DNA of 64,000 bases from Paraburkholderia flagellata. Its GTDB lineage: Bacteria > Pseudomonadota > Gammaproteobacteria > Burkholderiales > Burkholderiaceae. Shown here in pieces: positions 1 to 8,065 of the stretch. The stretch lies in contig NZ_JAJEJT010000003.1 in assembly GCF_021390645.1 (NCBI RefSeq), positions 1,302,001-1,366,000 of the forward strand, read 5' to 3'. Both the position numbers and the translations under genes were made by a program. Under the pieces are notes generated by a model, which was given only the letters and a program-made list of their open reading frames with translations, made no database searches and was not told where the DNA came from. The stretch's first letter is position 1. Each line of letters opens with the position of its first letter.

Positions 1-588
1 GGCCGCATCCAGATCGCCAATCGCGCGCCCGACAATGCCCGAATCGAGCTCCTTAATATGGATATTCTTCGGATTCTTCGCGATATCGCGTGCGGTCGGC
101 AAGAGGCCGACATCGTCGCGCAGCGTAATGAGCCCTTGTGCCTGGAGCAGCAGGAGCGAGCGGCCTTCGTTGCTCGGATCGTTCGGCACGCCAATGGTCG
201 CGCCCTGCGGCAGGTCTGCCACTGACTTCACCTTGCGCGAATACAGCCCGATAGGCTGGACGTAGGTAAAGCCCACCGGCACGATCTTGTAGCCGCGCGC
301 CTTGATCTGCGCGTCGAGATACGGCTTGTGCTGGAATGAGTTGGCGTCGAGGTCGTGGCTGGACAGCGCTTCGTTGGGCTGCGTGTATTCGGAGAAAGTG
401 GTCAGCTTGATCGCGAGGCCACGCTTCGCAGCGTTGGCGGCGACCACGCGCCACACGTCCTCGTCCTCACCCGACATGATGCCCACGCGCAACGTCTGGT
501 CCGCCGCGTGCGCGAGCGTCACGCCCCCGAAACCCACGCCCAGCGCAAGCGTTGCCAGCATCGCGCCCAACAAGTTTCTTTTCTTCAT
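1..588 (-). CDS. MetQ/NlpA-family ABC transporter substrate-binding protein (partial, 3' end outside window)
   Basis: Solute-binding component of a methionine-type ABC importer, acting in the periplasm. The first 196 codons are present and the C-terminus runs off the left edge. The N-terminus (MKKRNLLGAM...) is a hydrophobic signal peptide ending near LAHAAD. There is no lipobox cysteine, although many MetQ proteins are lipoproteins. The mature part begins with a strand like LRVGIMSGEDEDVW and continues with family-typical stretches such as TTFSEYTQPNEAL, SFQHKPYLD and IGVPNDPSNEGRSLLLL. An ATG at 597 is in frame, but the one at 588 has the better spacing from a GGAT. ATPase and permease genes are not visible. 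The real ligand could be another sulfur compound. Confidence 0.85.
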   Translation of the reverse strand, partial: MKKRNLLGAMLATLALGVGFGGVTLAHAADQTLRVGIMSGEDEDVWRVVAANAAKRGLAIKLTTFSEYTQPNEALSSHDLDANSFQHKPYLDAQIKARGYKIVPVGFTYVQPIGLYSRKVKSVADLPQGATIGVPNDPSNEGRSLLLLQAQGLITLRDDVGLLPTARDIAKNPKNIHIKELDSGIVGRAIGDLDAA

Positions 589-805
589 AGGATCCATTAT
601 TCGAAGAGTTGTGGATAAGGCGATGCTAAGGAGCGCGCCGCAAGCGGACAACCAATTTTGGGAGCATTGCTTAGCTAGATTCGTCGTTTTGCGGCGACCT
701 ACCCATTGCATAAGCAATGAAGAACAAGTTATTTCAGATTCGAAGATCAGCATTCCATACTGATTGACGAGGCGCGCGCTTCGGGATGCGTAGCGCCTGC
801 TTAAC

Positions 806-835
806 GGTGACATCAGGGTGACATAAGGGCGACAT
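806..835 (+). promoter_or_regulatory. Three 11-bp-phased direct repeats upstream of the YeiH-type gene
   Basis: The octamer GGTGACAT occurs at 806-813 and 817-824, and GGCGACAT at 828-835. The period is exactly 11 bp, one helical turn. The array ends about 42 nt before the ATG at 878. Tandem half-sites with 11-bp spacing are typical of OmpR/PhoB-type winged-helix response regulators. Which protein binds here is unknown. Confidence 0.5.
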
Positions 836-877
836 AGCGATCGCCGCAAACGGGGTTTGAACAGGGGAAAACCAACT

Positions 878-2296
878 ATGAGCAATTCGACTCTTGCAGC
901 AGAGGGTGGCAATCACGCGCCTGGGCAGGCCGTGGCGGCCCAGCGCAAGCCCTTCGGCACGGAAGACTGGTGGGCGGTTGCGATCGGGCTCTTCGTTATT
1001 GCGATCGCATATGGGCTTTTTGCTTCCGGCAGCAGCATCAAGAGCGTGGCGGTGGCGCCGGCGCGCTGGAACGACTTCGGCGGGCTCGCGCGCGACCTCG
1101 CGGCGCACGCAGGTGGATACGCGGCGCTGTTCGTCGGGTTCGCGGTCGTGTTCTCCGTGGCGATTGCGGCGCTCGGCTTGCCGGTTGCGCAATTCATCAG
1201 AGGATTCTTTGTCCTCTTCGTGGTGTCGACGCTTATCTTCGTCGTGGGAGCGTGGGCGCAGGCTACGCGCTACAACCTCGAGCCGCCGCTCATCGCGCTG
1301 GCGCTAGGGCTGATCGTCTCGAATCTGTTCACGTTGCCCGCCTGGCTCGCGCCGGCGCTGCGCGTGGAGTTCTACATCAAGGTTGGGATCGTGCTGCTCG
1401 GCGCGACACTGCCGCTCACACTGATTGCGTGGGCCGGTCCGGTTGCCGTGGGGCAGGCCACCATCGTTTCGCTCGTCACTTTCTTCGTGATCTACGGCAC
1501 CGCGCGGGCGCTGAAGATCGAGCAGCGCTTCGCTGCGGTGCTGGGTGTGGGCGGTGCGGTGTGCGGCGTTTCGGCGGCCATCGCGATTGCGGGCGCGGTG
1601 CGTGCGCGGCGCGAGCAGGCTTCGGTGGCGATCACGCTCGTCGTGGTGTGGGCGATCGTCATGGTGTTCGCGCTGCCCGCGCTTTCGCGTGCGTTCGGCC
1701 TGCCGACAGGTATCGCCGGCGCCTGGATCGGCACCTCGGAATTCGCGGACGCGGCCGGCATCGCCGCCGCCCAGGCCTACGGCGACCTCGCGCGGCATGC
1801 GGGCGGCGCAGTCGCGGGGGCGCCCGACGCTGCGCTGCAGGCATTCGTGTTGATGAAGGTGGTAGGGCGCGATATCTGGATCGGCATCTGGGCTTTCGTG
1901 CTGGCGATCGTGGCGACCACGCGCTGGGACCGCGAGGCCGGCGACGAGCTACGGACGACGACGCGCGCCCGCGAAATCTGGACCCGCTTTCCCAAGTTCG
2001 TGATCGGGTTCGTCATTGCTTCGGCGTTCGTCACGTGGGTCGCCTCGCATTACACGCTGGCCGAATACCGCAGTGTCGTGACGCCGGCCTTCGTCGCGCC
2101 GATCGTCGCGTTGCGTACCTGGGCGTTCACGTTCTGCTTTCTCAGCATTGGCCTTACCACGCGATTCGCCGCGCTTTCGTCGACGGGCGTGAGGCCTCTT
2201 GCCGCGTTCACCGCCGGCGTGGCCGTGAATGTGGTGCTCGGCTACCTGCTCTCGGCGCATGTGTTCGCGCCATACTGGCTGGCGCTCGGCAAATGA
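878..2296 (+). CDS. YeiH/UPF0324-type putative sulfate exporter family membrane protein
   Basis: Integral inner-membrane protein of 472 residues with about ten to twelve hydrophobic segments. Family-typical stretches are LEPPLIALALGLIVSN, KVGIVLLGATLPLTLI, AVLGVGGAVCGVSAAIAIAG and WIGTSEFADAAGIAAA. Homologues (YeiH, Cons_hypoth698) are often annotated as putative sulfate exporters, but transport has rarely been shown. The ATG at 878 follows an AGGGGAA ribosome site; an upstream TTG in the same frame is less likely. The gene is divergent from the MetQ-type gene and is followed, with ATGA overlap, by a cysteine-rich microprotein, so the two are probably co-translated. Confidence 0.85.
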   Translation: MSNSTLAAEGGNHAPGQAVAAQRKPFGTEDWWAVAIGLFVIAIAYGLFASGSSIKSVAVAPARWNDFGGLARDLAAHAGGYAALFVGFAVVFSVAIAALGLPVAQFIRGFFVLFVVSTLIFVVGAWAQATRYNLEPPLIALALGLIVSNLFTLPAWLAPALRVEFYIKVGIVLLGATLPLTLIAWAGPVAVGQATIVSLVTFFVIYGTARALKIEQRFAAVLGVGGAVCGVSAAIAIAGAVRARREQASVAITLVVVWAIVMVFALPALSRAFGLPTGIAGAWIGTSEFADAAGIAAAQAYGDLARHAGGAVAGAPDAALQAFVLMKVVGRDIWIGIWAFVLAIVATTRWDREAGDELRTTTRAREIWTRFPKFVIGFVIASAFVTWVASHYTLAEYRSVVTPAFVAPIVALRTWAFTFCFLSIGLTTRFAALSSTGVRPLAAFTAGVAVNVVLGYLLSAHVFAPYWLALGK

Positions 2297-2514
2297 GCAT
2301 GAATGGCGCGGCTGATTCCGTAAAGCGGCCACAGTGCGCGCAGTGTGCGCACTGGGCCGAAGACCGCGCGGTGCTGGAGGCGCGCATCGCGGGGTTGGCC
2401 TCGTTCGGGTCGGCTTATGGGGCGAGTGTCGGGGAGAGCCGTCTATGTCTGCGGCACGACCGTCTGACTCAACCGGAGGATCGCTGTGCGGCATTCGTTG
2501 TGCGCACAACGTGA
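2293..2514 (+). CDS. Four-cysteine microprotein overlapping the YeiH-type gene
   Basis: A 73-residue hypothetical protein. Its ATG overlaps the exporter's stop codon in an ATGA arrangement, a strong sign of translational coupling. It has a CAQC pair near residue 14 and two further cysteines (SRLCLRH and EDRCAAF), a spacing that could hold zinc or form disulfides. There is no signal peptide or membrane segment, so it is probably cytoplasmic. It ends five bases before the convergent PhnD-like gene. Function is unknown; coupling suggests a partner or regulator of the exporter. Confidence 0.6.
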   Translation: MSMNGAADSVKRPQCAQCAHWAEDRAVLEARIAGLASFGSAYGASVGESRLCLRHDRLTQPEDRCAAFVVRTT

Positions 2515-2519
2515 GGTGT

Positions 2520-3356
2520 TCATCGAAGCTCGGTATAGCCCTGCTGCGCGGCCGCGTTGGCCATGTCCTCGATTTCGGCGTAAGCGTCGCCAGTGAGCCG
2601 GGCGAATCCGCGCAGACGCAGCGTGCGTGCGCGTTCAGGATCGGCTGCGAGAGCGGCGTCCAGCGCATCACGCAGCGCTTGAGCCTGACCCTCGTTGAGC
2701 GCGCGTGAGGCGATCAGCGGAAGGCCGGGCGCGGAGGCTGTCATGCCGATGGCCCGCACGCCGCCGAACGATTCGGTGTGCGAATCGTGCAGCAACGCGA
2801 GCGTGACACAGTCGATGGAGCCTACGTCCGCCGCACCGCTCGCAAGCGCCTGTAGCGTGGCTGCGTGTGAGCCCGTCCAGCGCACCGAGGCGAAGAAGCG
2901 GACGTCGCGTGCGAGTGGCGCGAGCGCGTGGCGAAACGCGTTCATGCCGCTATGCGAATCCGCGCTGTTGCATGCGGCGCGCAGGCCGCGGCACGCTTCG
3001 AGCGTGTGGGCGCCGCGCGCCCACGCCTCAGCAGAAACGACGAGCACGCTTCGATAGCGCGGGCCTTCGCAAGCGGGGGCGTCGAATATCGGGGTCGCAA
3101 TCAGATGCACTTCGTCGGCGAGCCCGAGCATCCGGTATGGAAACCCGCAGGTCTGCGAGAGCAATAAATCCTTGCGCCGCCAGTGCGGCATGAGTTCGCC
3201 ATCGGGCGCGTTCACGATCGTGACGTCGCCCGGGTCGAACGAGCGCGCCAGGACCCGCGCAAAGATCGTCACACAGTCGCTCAGGAGCGAGCGCCACAAC
3301 GCCGCATGTTGCGGCGACACGTTGTACATCGGCAGGGAGGCGATCCAGCGGGTCAT
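2520..3356 (-). CDS. PhnD-like phosphate/phosphonate-type substrate-binding protein without signal peptide
   Basis: A 278-residue protein of the PhnD/SsuA/transferrin-like binding fold. Recognisable parts are IASLPMYNV at the N-terminus, the central NSADSHSGMNAFRHAL segment (usual ligand-loop position) and DVGSIDCVTLALL. The ATG at 3356 starts directly on the first strand of the fold and no signal peptide precedes it, so it is probably cytoplasmic. No permease or ATPase gene is adjacent. It may be a solitary ligand sensor or a relic of a transporter. The ribosome site is weak. Confidence 0.75.
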   Translation of the reverse strand: MTRWIASLPMYNVSPQHAALWRSLLSDCVTIFARVLARSFDPGDVTIVNAPDGELMPHWRRKDLLLSQTCGFPYRMLGLADEVHLIATPIFDAPACEGPRYRSVLVVSAEAWARGAHTLEACRGLRAACNSADSHSGMNAFRHALAPLARDVRFFASVRWTGSHAATLQALASGAADVGSIDCVTLALLHDSHTESFGGVRAIGMTASAPGLPLIASRALNEGQAQALRDALDAALAADPERARTLRLRGFARLTGDAYAEIEDMANAAAQQGYTELR

Positions 3357-3523
3357 CGGCGCATTCTACGCTGCGCGGTCCTTGCGCGCCGCGCAGCGCG
3401 GTGAAATAAGCAAATGGCAATTCCTTGTTTGGTGAAGCGCCCCGCGTTCGGTATGGTGAGGGCCTGAATTGCTTTGCTCTCCGTATGGAGTGGCACCATC
3501 CTTCATCGCGGGAACTGGCGAAC

Positions 3524-4486
3524 ATGGCCGAATACTTCGACGCAGACCACGCGCGGGAAGTCGCCGCGCTCGGCACAGGCTTCACCGCGCGCACGGAATG
3601 GCCAACCTGGCTATTGATCGCCGTGATCTACGGCGGCTGGTTTGCGGTGCTGGCGCTCGTGCGTTCAAGTGTCCTCACGATTGCGGCCGCCACGCCATGC
3701 CTCATCGTGCTGTGCGCATGGCATATGTCGCTCCAGCACGAATTGCTGCACGGTCATCCCACCCGGTTCGCATGGCTGAACATGGCGCTGGGCTGGCCGC
3801 CGCTTGCCGTGTGGTTTCCCTATGCGGTGTACCGCGAGAGCCATATGGCGCATCATCGCGACGAAGCGTTGACCGTGCCCGGCATCGACCCCGAAACGAA
3901 TTACGTGCAGCACGAGCAATGGACTCGCTTGCCGCGCTGGCATCGCGTGTTATGGCACGCACGCAAGAGCTTCGTGGGGCGGGTGGTGATCGGGCCGCCC
4001 ATGAGTGTGGCCGCGATGCTCGCCGGCGCGGCGAAAGCGCTGCGTAGCGGCGAGTGGCGACACGTGCCGATGTGGCTCGCGCACTTCGCCGCCGTCGCGC
4101 TGCTGCTCGCGTGGGTGCAGCGTTACGCGGGCGTGCCGTGGTGGTGGTATCTCGCCGCTGTCACCTGGCCTGCGCTCGGACTCGCGATGGTCCGCTCGCT
4201 GTACGAGCATCGCGCGGCGTCGCATCCCAAGGCGCGCATCGCCATCAACGAGGCCGGGCTCGTCATGCGCTTTCTGTATCTGAACAACAACTACCATCTC
4301 GTGCATCACGATCTGCCGCGCTTGCCGTGGTTTCAACTGCCGCGCGCCTACCGTATGCGGCGCGACGACTATCGGCACAAGTGCGGTGGTTTCGTGATCG
4401 AAGGCTACGCCGCGCTGCTCAGGCGCTACGCGTGGCGCGCGACGGATGCACCCGCGCATCCGTTCGGCGATAACGCGGCGCAGTGA
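3524..4486 (+). CDS. Membrane fatty acid desaturase
   Basis: Di-iron membrane desaturase, 320 residues, introducing a double bond into acyl chains in the inner membrane. All three histidine boxes are present: HELLHGH at about residues 72-78, HMAHH at 107-111 and YHLVHH near residue 275. Hydrophobic segments lie between them. The frame is open further upstream (ATG 3485, GTG/TTG earlier), but the ATG at 3524 is chosen because it begins a typical short N-terminus. It converges on the broken epoxide hydrolase gene with only three bases between stops. The exact substrate cannot be read from sequence; an alkane/carotenoid-type hydroxylase is the main alternative. Confidence 0.85.
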   Translation: MAEYFDADHAREVAALGTGFTARTEWPTWLLIAVIYGGWFAVLALVRSSVLTIAAATPCLIVLCAWHMSLQHELLHGHPTRFAWLNMALGWPPLAVWFPYAVYRESHMAHHRDEALTVPGIDPETNYVQHEQWTRLPRWHRVLWHARKSFVGRVVIGPPMSVAAMLAGAAKALRSGEWRHVPMWLAHFAAVALLLAWVQRYAGVPWWWYLAAVTWPALGLAMVRSLYEHRAASHPKARIAINEAGLVMRFLYLNNNYHLVHHDLPRLPWFQLPRAYRMRRDDYRHKCGGFVIEGYAALLRRYAWRATDAPAHPFGDNAAQ

Positions 4487-4489
4487 CGT

Positions 4490-5663
4490 TCACTGGCGGA
4501 ACCGTTTGAAAAAGCGGCGAATGTCGGCGGCGAGAAGATCGGGTTCTTCCATTGCAGCGAAATGGCCGCCGCGTGGCATGTCGGTCCATTGCACGATGTC
4601 GAGCACACGCTCGAGCCACGACCGTGGCGGGTGATTGATCTCCTTCGGAAAGCGCGCGAATGCGACCGGCGGCACCACGCGTTGCCCGGCAGCGAAACGG
4701 CTGCAGACGGTTTTCCCAATACATCTGCATCGACGTGCCAATACTGCCTGTGAACCAATACAGTGAAAGGTCCGTAAGCAAGGTGTCCTTCGAGAACCGG
4801 CGCTCGATTACGCCGTCGCAGTCGCTCCATGCGCGAAACTTCTCGCCGACCCACGCGGCAAGTCCCGCGGGCGAGTCATTGAGCGCCGCCGCTGCGGTTT
4901 GCGGCTTCGTCGCGTGCATGTGCGCATATCCACCCTCCAGCGCTGCCCAGTCGGCCTTTTCTCGCAGATAGTCCTGTTCCGCCGGGGTGAGCGGGGCTTG
5001 CCCATCGATTGCGGTTTCGTACGAAGTGGGCAGGAAGTTCAGGTGGATTCCTTCCACGGCCTGGCTGTGGCGCGCGGCTAGCGCGATAGACACACCCGCG
5101 CCGAGGTCGCCCCCTTGCGCGCCGAAGCGCTCGTAGCCGAGACCGCGCATGAGCGCGGCCCACAGGTCTGCTACCTGGAACGCGGAGGAGCCGGGCGCGG
5201 CCGGCGCGGGCGAAAAGGCAAAGCCCGGCAGCGACGGGACAACGACGTCGAACGCATCGGCTGGGTCCGCGCCGAATGCGGCGGGGTCGCATAGCCGGTC
5301 GAGCAGCGCGTGGAATTCGAAGAACGAGCCCGGCCAACCGTGCGTGATCACGAGCGGGTAGGGCTTCGGGCCCGCGCCGCGCCGATGCACGAAGTGCACC
5401 CTTTGGCCAACCGCGCCGCCCGTACTGCCTGCGCCATCCACTTCGGCCATGAACTGCGGCAGCTGGTTCAGCGCGCGTTCGGCGGTGCGCCAGTCGTATT
5501 CGTCTGCCCAATACGCGACGAGTTCGCGCAGCCATGCATCGTCGGCCCCTTGTTGCCAGGCCGGCGAGGGCGTAGCGTTGGCCCAGCGAGTGGCGCGCAA
5601 ACGCCGGCGCAGGTCGTCGATTGCCTCATCGGGAACGCGAATTTCGAATGGGTCGATATGCAT
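4490..5663 (-). pseudogene. Epoxide hydrolase-like alpha/beta hydrolase, frameshifted
   Basis: The N-terminal part matches the epoxide hydrolase N-domain (MHIDPFEIRVPDEAIDDLRR), the oxyanion segment HGWPGSFFEF and the nucleophile elbow GGDLGAG. Up to NRLQPF the reading frame is normal. It then runs into arginine-rich nonsense to 4419. The next frame supplies the missing C-terminus from FAAGQRVVPPV through WTDMPRGGHFAAMEEP to a stop at 4490. Removing one A from the AAA at 4695-4697 (plus strand) restores a single frame of about 390 residues. The catalytic histidine lies beyond the break, so the unshifted product should be inactive. A sequencing error is possible. Confidence 0.8.
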
Positions 5664-6023
5664 GGTGGTTCATCCACGTGATGTCAGGCCAACGAGCGGA
5701 TCATTATGAGCGCATTCTCCACCGCGCATCGGCCGCCCCTGAGGACCCTTCGAATTCCCTCCATCGCTTACCAGATGTTTATCGAGGCATCCGTTTTGTT
5801 TATCAGCATTTCGAAAATACTGCGGGGCATCTTTGGCAGCGCGAGGCGCGGCGCAAACGCCAGGACGTCCGTGGTTTGCGGCATTCCCGGCCGTCGGCGG
5901 CCGCGCGCGTTGACTGGCACGCGCGCTGTTTTTCGCGCAATCTAGGTAATTGCCCTGGCTACTAGCGCGGTGGGGCCAATTCGTACCGTAGCGCAACGAT
6001 TCGAATCAGCAGCAGGGGTCTCA
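5664..6023. other. Intergenic region upstream of ligJ
   Basis: About 360 bases without a supported gene, between divergent starts. The only structure I see is the AT-rich segment 5777-5805 with two GTTTATC copies, annotated separately. The remainder shows no clear terminator or RNA gene. Confidence 0.5.
5777..5805 (+). promoter_or_regulatory. Putative operator upstream of ligJ (shared with the AAHS permease leader)
   Basis: The heptamer GTTTATC occurs at 5777-5783 and 5798-5804, 21 bp (two helical turns) apart. The second copy is the end of GCATC-N2-TTTTGTTTATCA (5787-5805), which recurs at 10041-10059 before the aromatic acid permease gene. The element lies about 220 bp before the ligJ ATG. 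Binding by a pathway regulator is an inference. Confidence 0.45.
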
Positions 6024-7049
6024 ATGATCATCGACATTCACGGGCACTACACCACGGCGCCCAAAGCGCTGGAGGCGTGGCGCAAACGCCAGATAGCGGG
6101 CATCGCCAATCCGTCCGAGATGCCCAGGGCATCGGAGCTGAAGATCGGCGACGACGAATTGCGCGAATCGATCGAACTCAATCAACTGAAGCTGATGCGC
6201 GAGCGCGGTCTCGATCTCACGATTTTCAGTCCGCGCGCGAGTTTCATGGCCCATCATATTGGCGGCTTCCAGGTGTCGAGCACGTGGGCCGCGATCTGCA
6301 ACGAGCTGTGCCACCGCGTGAGCGAGCTCTTTCCTGCGCATTTCGTGCCGGCCGCGATGCTGCCGCAAAGCCCGGGCGTCGATCCCGCCACGTGCGTTGA
6401 GGAACTCGTCAAATGCGTGGAGCAGTACGGCAACGTGGCGGTCAACCTGAATCCCGATCCCTCGGGCGGACACTGGACGAGCCCGCCGCTTTCGGACCGC
6501 TACTGGTACCCGATCTACGAGAAGCTCGTCGAATACGACATTCCCGCGATGATCCACGTGAGCACGAGCTGCAACGCGTGTTTCCACACCACGGGCGCGC
6601 ACTACCTGAACGCGGATACGACCGCCTTCATGCAGTGCCTCACGTCGGACCTGTTCCGCGATTTCCCCACGCTGCGTTTTGTGATTCCGCACGGCGGCGG
6701 CGCGGTGCCTTACCACTGGGGACGCTTTCGGGGCCTGGCGCAGGAGCTGAAAAAGCCGCCGCTCAACGAGCATTTGCTGAATAACGTGTTCTTCGACACC
6801 TGCGTGTATCACCAGCCCGGCATCGATCTGCTCACGCGTGTGATTCCCGTCGACAACATTCTGTTCGCCAGCGAGATGATCGGCGCGGTGCGTGGCGTCG
6901 ACCCCGAGACTGGCCACTACTACGACGACACGAAGCGCTATATCGAAGCCGCGCACGTCGATGCCGCGGACCGCTACAAGATCTACGAAGGCAACGCGAG
7001 GCGCGTATATCCGCGTCTGAACGCGCGGCTCAAGGCAAAGGGCTTGTGA
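6024..7049 (+). CDS. ligJ: 4-oxalomesaconate hydratase (LigJ-type amidohydrolase)
   Basis: Zinc-dependent enzyme of the amidohydrolase superfamily, 341 residues. It hydrates 4-oxalomesaconate to 4-carboxy-4-hydroxy-2-oxoadipate in the protocatechuate 4,5-cleavage/gallate route. From memory it closely resembles Sphingobium LigJ: MIIDIHGHYTTAPKALE at the start (metal-binding HGH at residues 6-8), FSPRASFMAHHIG, NLNPDPSGGHWTSPPL, MIHVSTSCNACFHTTGAHY, FVIPHGGGAVPYHWGRFRG and FASEMIGAVRGVDP. The ATG at 6024 follows AGCAGGGG; an upstream in-frame start lacks this. The leaderless binding protein and the tannase gene follow on the same strand. Ring-cleavage and aldolase genes are not in the window. 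Confidence 0.88.
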   Translation: MIIDIHGHYTTAPKALEAWRKRQIAGIANPSEMPRASELKIGDDELRESIELNQLKLMRERGLDLTIFSPRASFMAHHIGGFQVSSTWAAICNELCHRVSELFPAHFVPAAMLPQSPGVDPATCVEELVKCVEQYGNVAVNLNPDPSGGHWTSPPLSDRYWYPIYEKLVEYDIPAMIHVSTSCNACFHTTGAHYLNADTTAFMQCLTSDLFRDFPTLRFVIPHGGGAVPYHWGRFRGLAQELKKPPLNEHLLNNVFFDTCVYHQPGIDLLTRVIPVDNILFASEMIGAVRGVDPETGHYYDDTKRYIEAAHVDAADRYKIYEGNARRVYPRLNARLKAKGL

Positions 7050-7137
7050 GCGCGTACGCGGCGGCTCGCATTCCGGGCGCAACCAGCGAGGCTCAATATC
7101 AGGTGGCCTCGCTCCCTCTCGATTGAAACGGAAGTCA

Positions 7138-7866
7138 ATGACAAAGGAAGACGTGAAAAGCGATGCCGCGCTGGCCGGTGTCGGGTCGATGGCGACGCGC
7201 CTCCTGCTTGCGGGTCTCGCCGAGCAATACACGCGCGAAACGGGGCAGCGGCTGACTGTTGCCGCAATAGGTGGCGTGGACGCCGCGCGGCGCGTGCAAG
7301 CGGGCGAGGCGTTCGATTTCGCCGTGCTGGCCACGGCGGCGATCGAGCGCCTGGCGGCGGGCGGGCACCTCGTGGGCGCACGCACGGACGTCGTGCGCTC
7401 CGGCATGGCGGCGGCCGTCGCCGCTGGCGCGGCGCACCCGGATATCGGCACTGAAGGCGCACTGCGCGAGACGATTCTGCGCGCGGCGCGCATCGGCTAT
7501 TCGACGGGGCCGAGCGGCGACCATTTGCTGGGCCTGCTCGAGCGCTGGGGCGTGGCCGAAACGCTCGCACCGCGCCTCGTGATGGCGCAACCGGGTGTGC
7601 CGGTGGCGAGCCTCATCGCGGATGGCGACGTCGAGATCGGGTTTCAGCAATTGAGTGAGCTAAAAGATGTGCCGGGCGTGGACGTCGTCGGACCGCTTCC
7701 CGACGGGGCTCAACTCGTCACGGTCTTTTCCGCGGCGATCTGCGTGGTGTCCCGGCAGCGGCGGGCGGCGGCGGACTTCCTTGCGTTCCTGGGGTCGGAA
7801 CGCGCCGAGGCGACCAAGCGGGCGTTTGGCATGGAGCCCGCGGGCGGCGCGGAGTACGGGCGGTAG
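7138..7866 (+). CDS. ModA-like substrate-binding-fold protein lacking a signal peptide
   Basis: A 242-residue protein of the type II periplasmic-binding fold (molybdate-binding/SBP_bac_11 type). Family-like parts are AGVGSMATRLLLAGL, DFAVLATAAIERL, RIGYSTGPSGDHLL, IGFQQLSELKDVPGV and FLAFLGSERAEATKRAFG. The ATG at 7138 follows CGGAAG and leads straight into the first strand of the fold with no leader, so the protein is probably cytoplasmic. It starts 88 bp after ligJ and is likely co-transcribed. No ABC permease accompanies it. Such orphan ModA-like proteins occur next to aromatic catabolic genes; a ligand-sensing role is inference. Confidence 0.75.
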   Translation: MTKEDVKSDAALAGVGSMATRLLLAGLAEQYTRETGQRLTVAAIGGVDAARRVQAGEAFDFAVLATAAIERLAAGGHLVGARTDVVRSGMAAAVAAGAAHPDIGTEGALRETILRAARIGYSTGPSGDHLLGLLERWGVAETLAPRLVMAQPGVPVASLIADGDVEIGFQQLSELKDVPGVDVVGPLPDGAQLVTVFSAAICVVSRQRRAAADFLAFLGSERAEATKRAFGMEPAGGAEYGR

Positions 7867-7977
7867 CGGAGCAGCAGCGCAGAAGAGCACGAGCAAGGCG
7901 GCAATAAGCGAAACCGAAGGAGCAATAAGACGATTAGATTGGACATCCCATGTCGCGTCGTCTACGCGTTTACGTTA

Positions 7978-7992
7978 ATTAGATATCCTAAT
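7978..7992. promoter_or_regulatory. ATTAG-N5-CTAAT inverted repeat upstream of the tannase gene
   Basis: A perfect 5-bp inverted repeat, ATTAGATATCCTAAT, in an AT-rich stretch 74 bp before the tannase-family ATG. A near-identical element (ATTAGATAACCTAAA) lies at 30771-30785. LysR- or MarR-type operators have this shape. No such regulator gene is adjacent. Confidence 0.4.
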
Positions 7993-8065
7993 CAGAAAAA
8001 ACAGAATCGGAGGCGTGAAAAGTGAATCAGAAGAACACCCATACGTACAACATCAGGAGGCAAGC

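Noticed and set aside
970..2292. Long frame overlapping the YeiH-type gene in another plus-strand frame
   Set aside because: Only its last 73 codons, starting at 2293, look like a gene. The upstream part is an arginine-rich shadow of the exporter.
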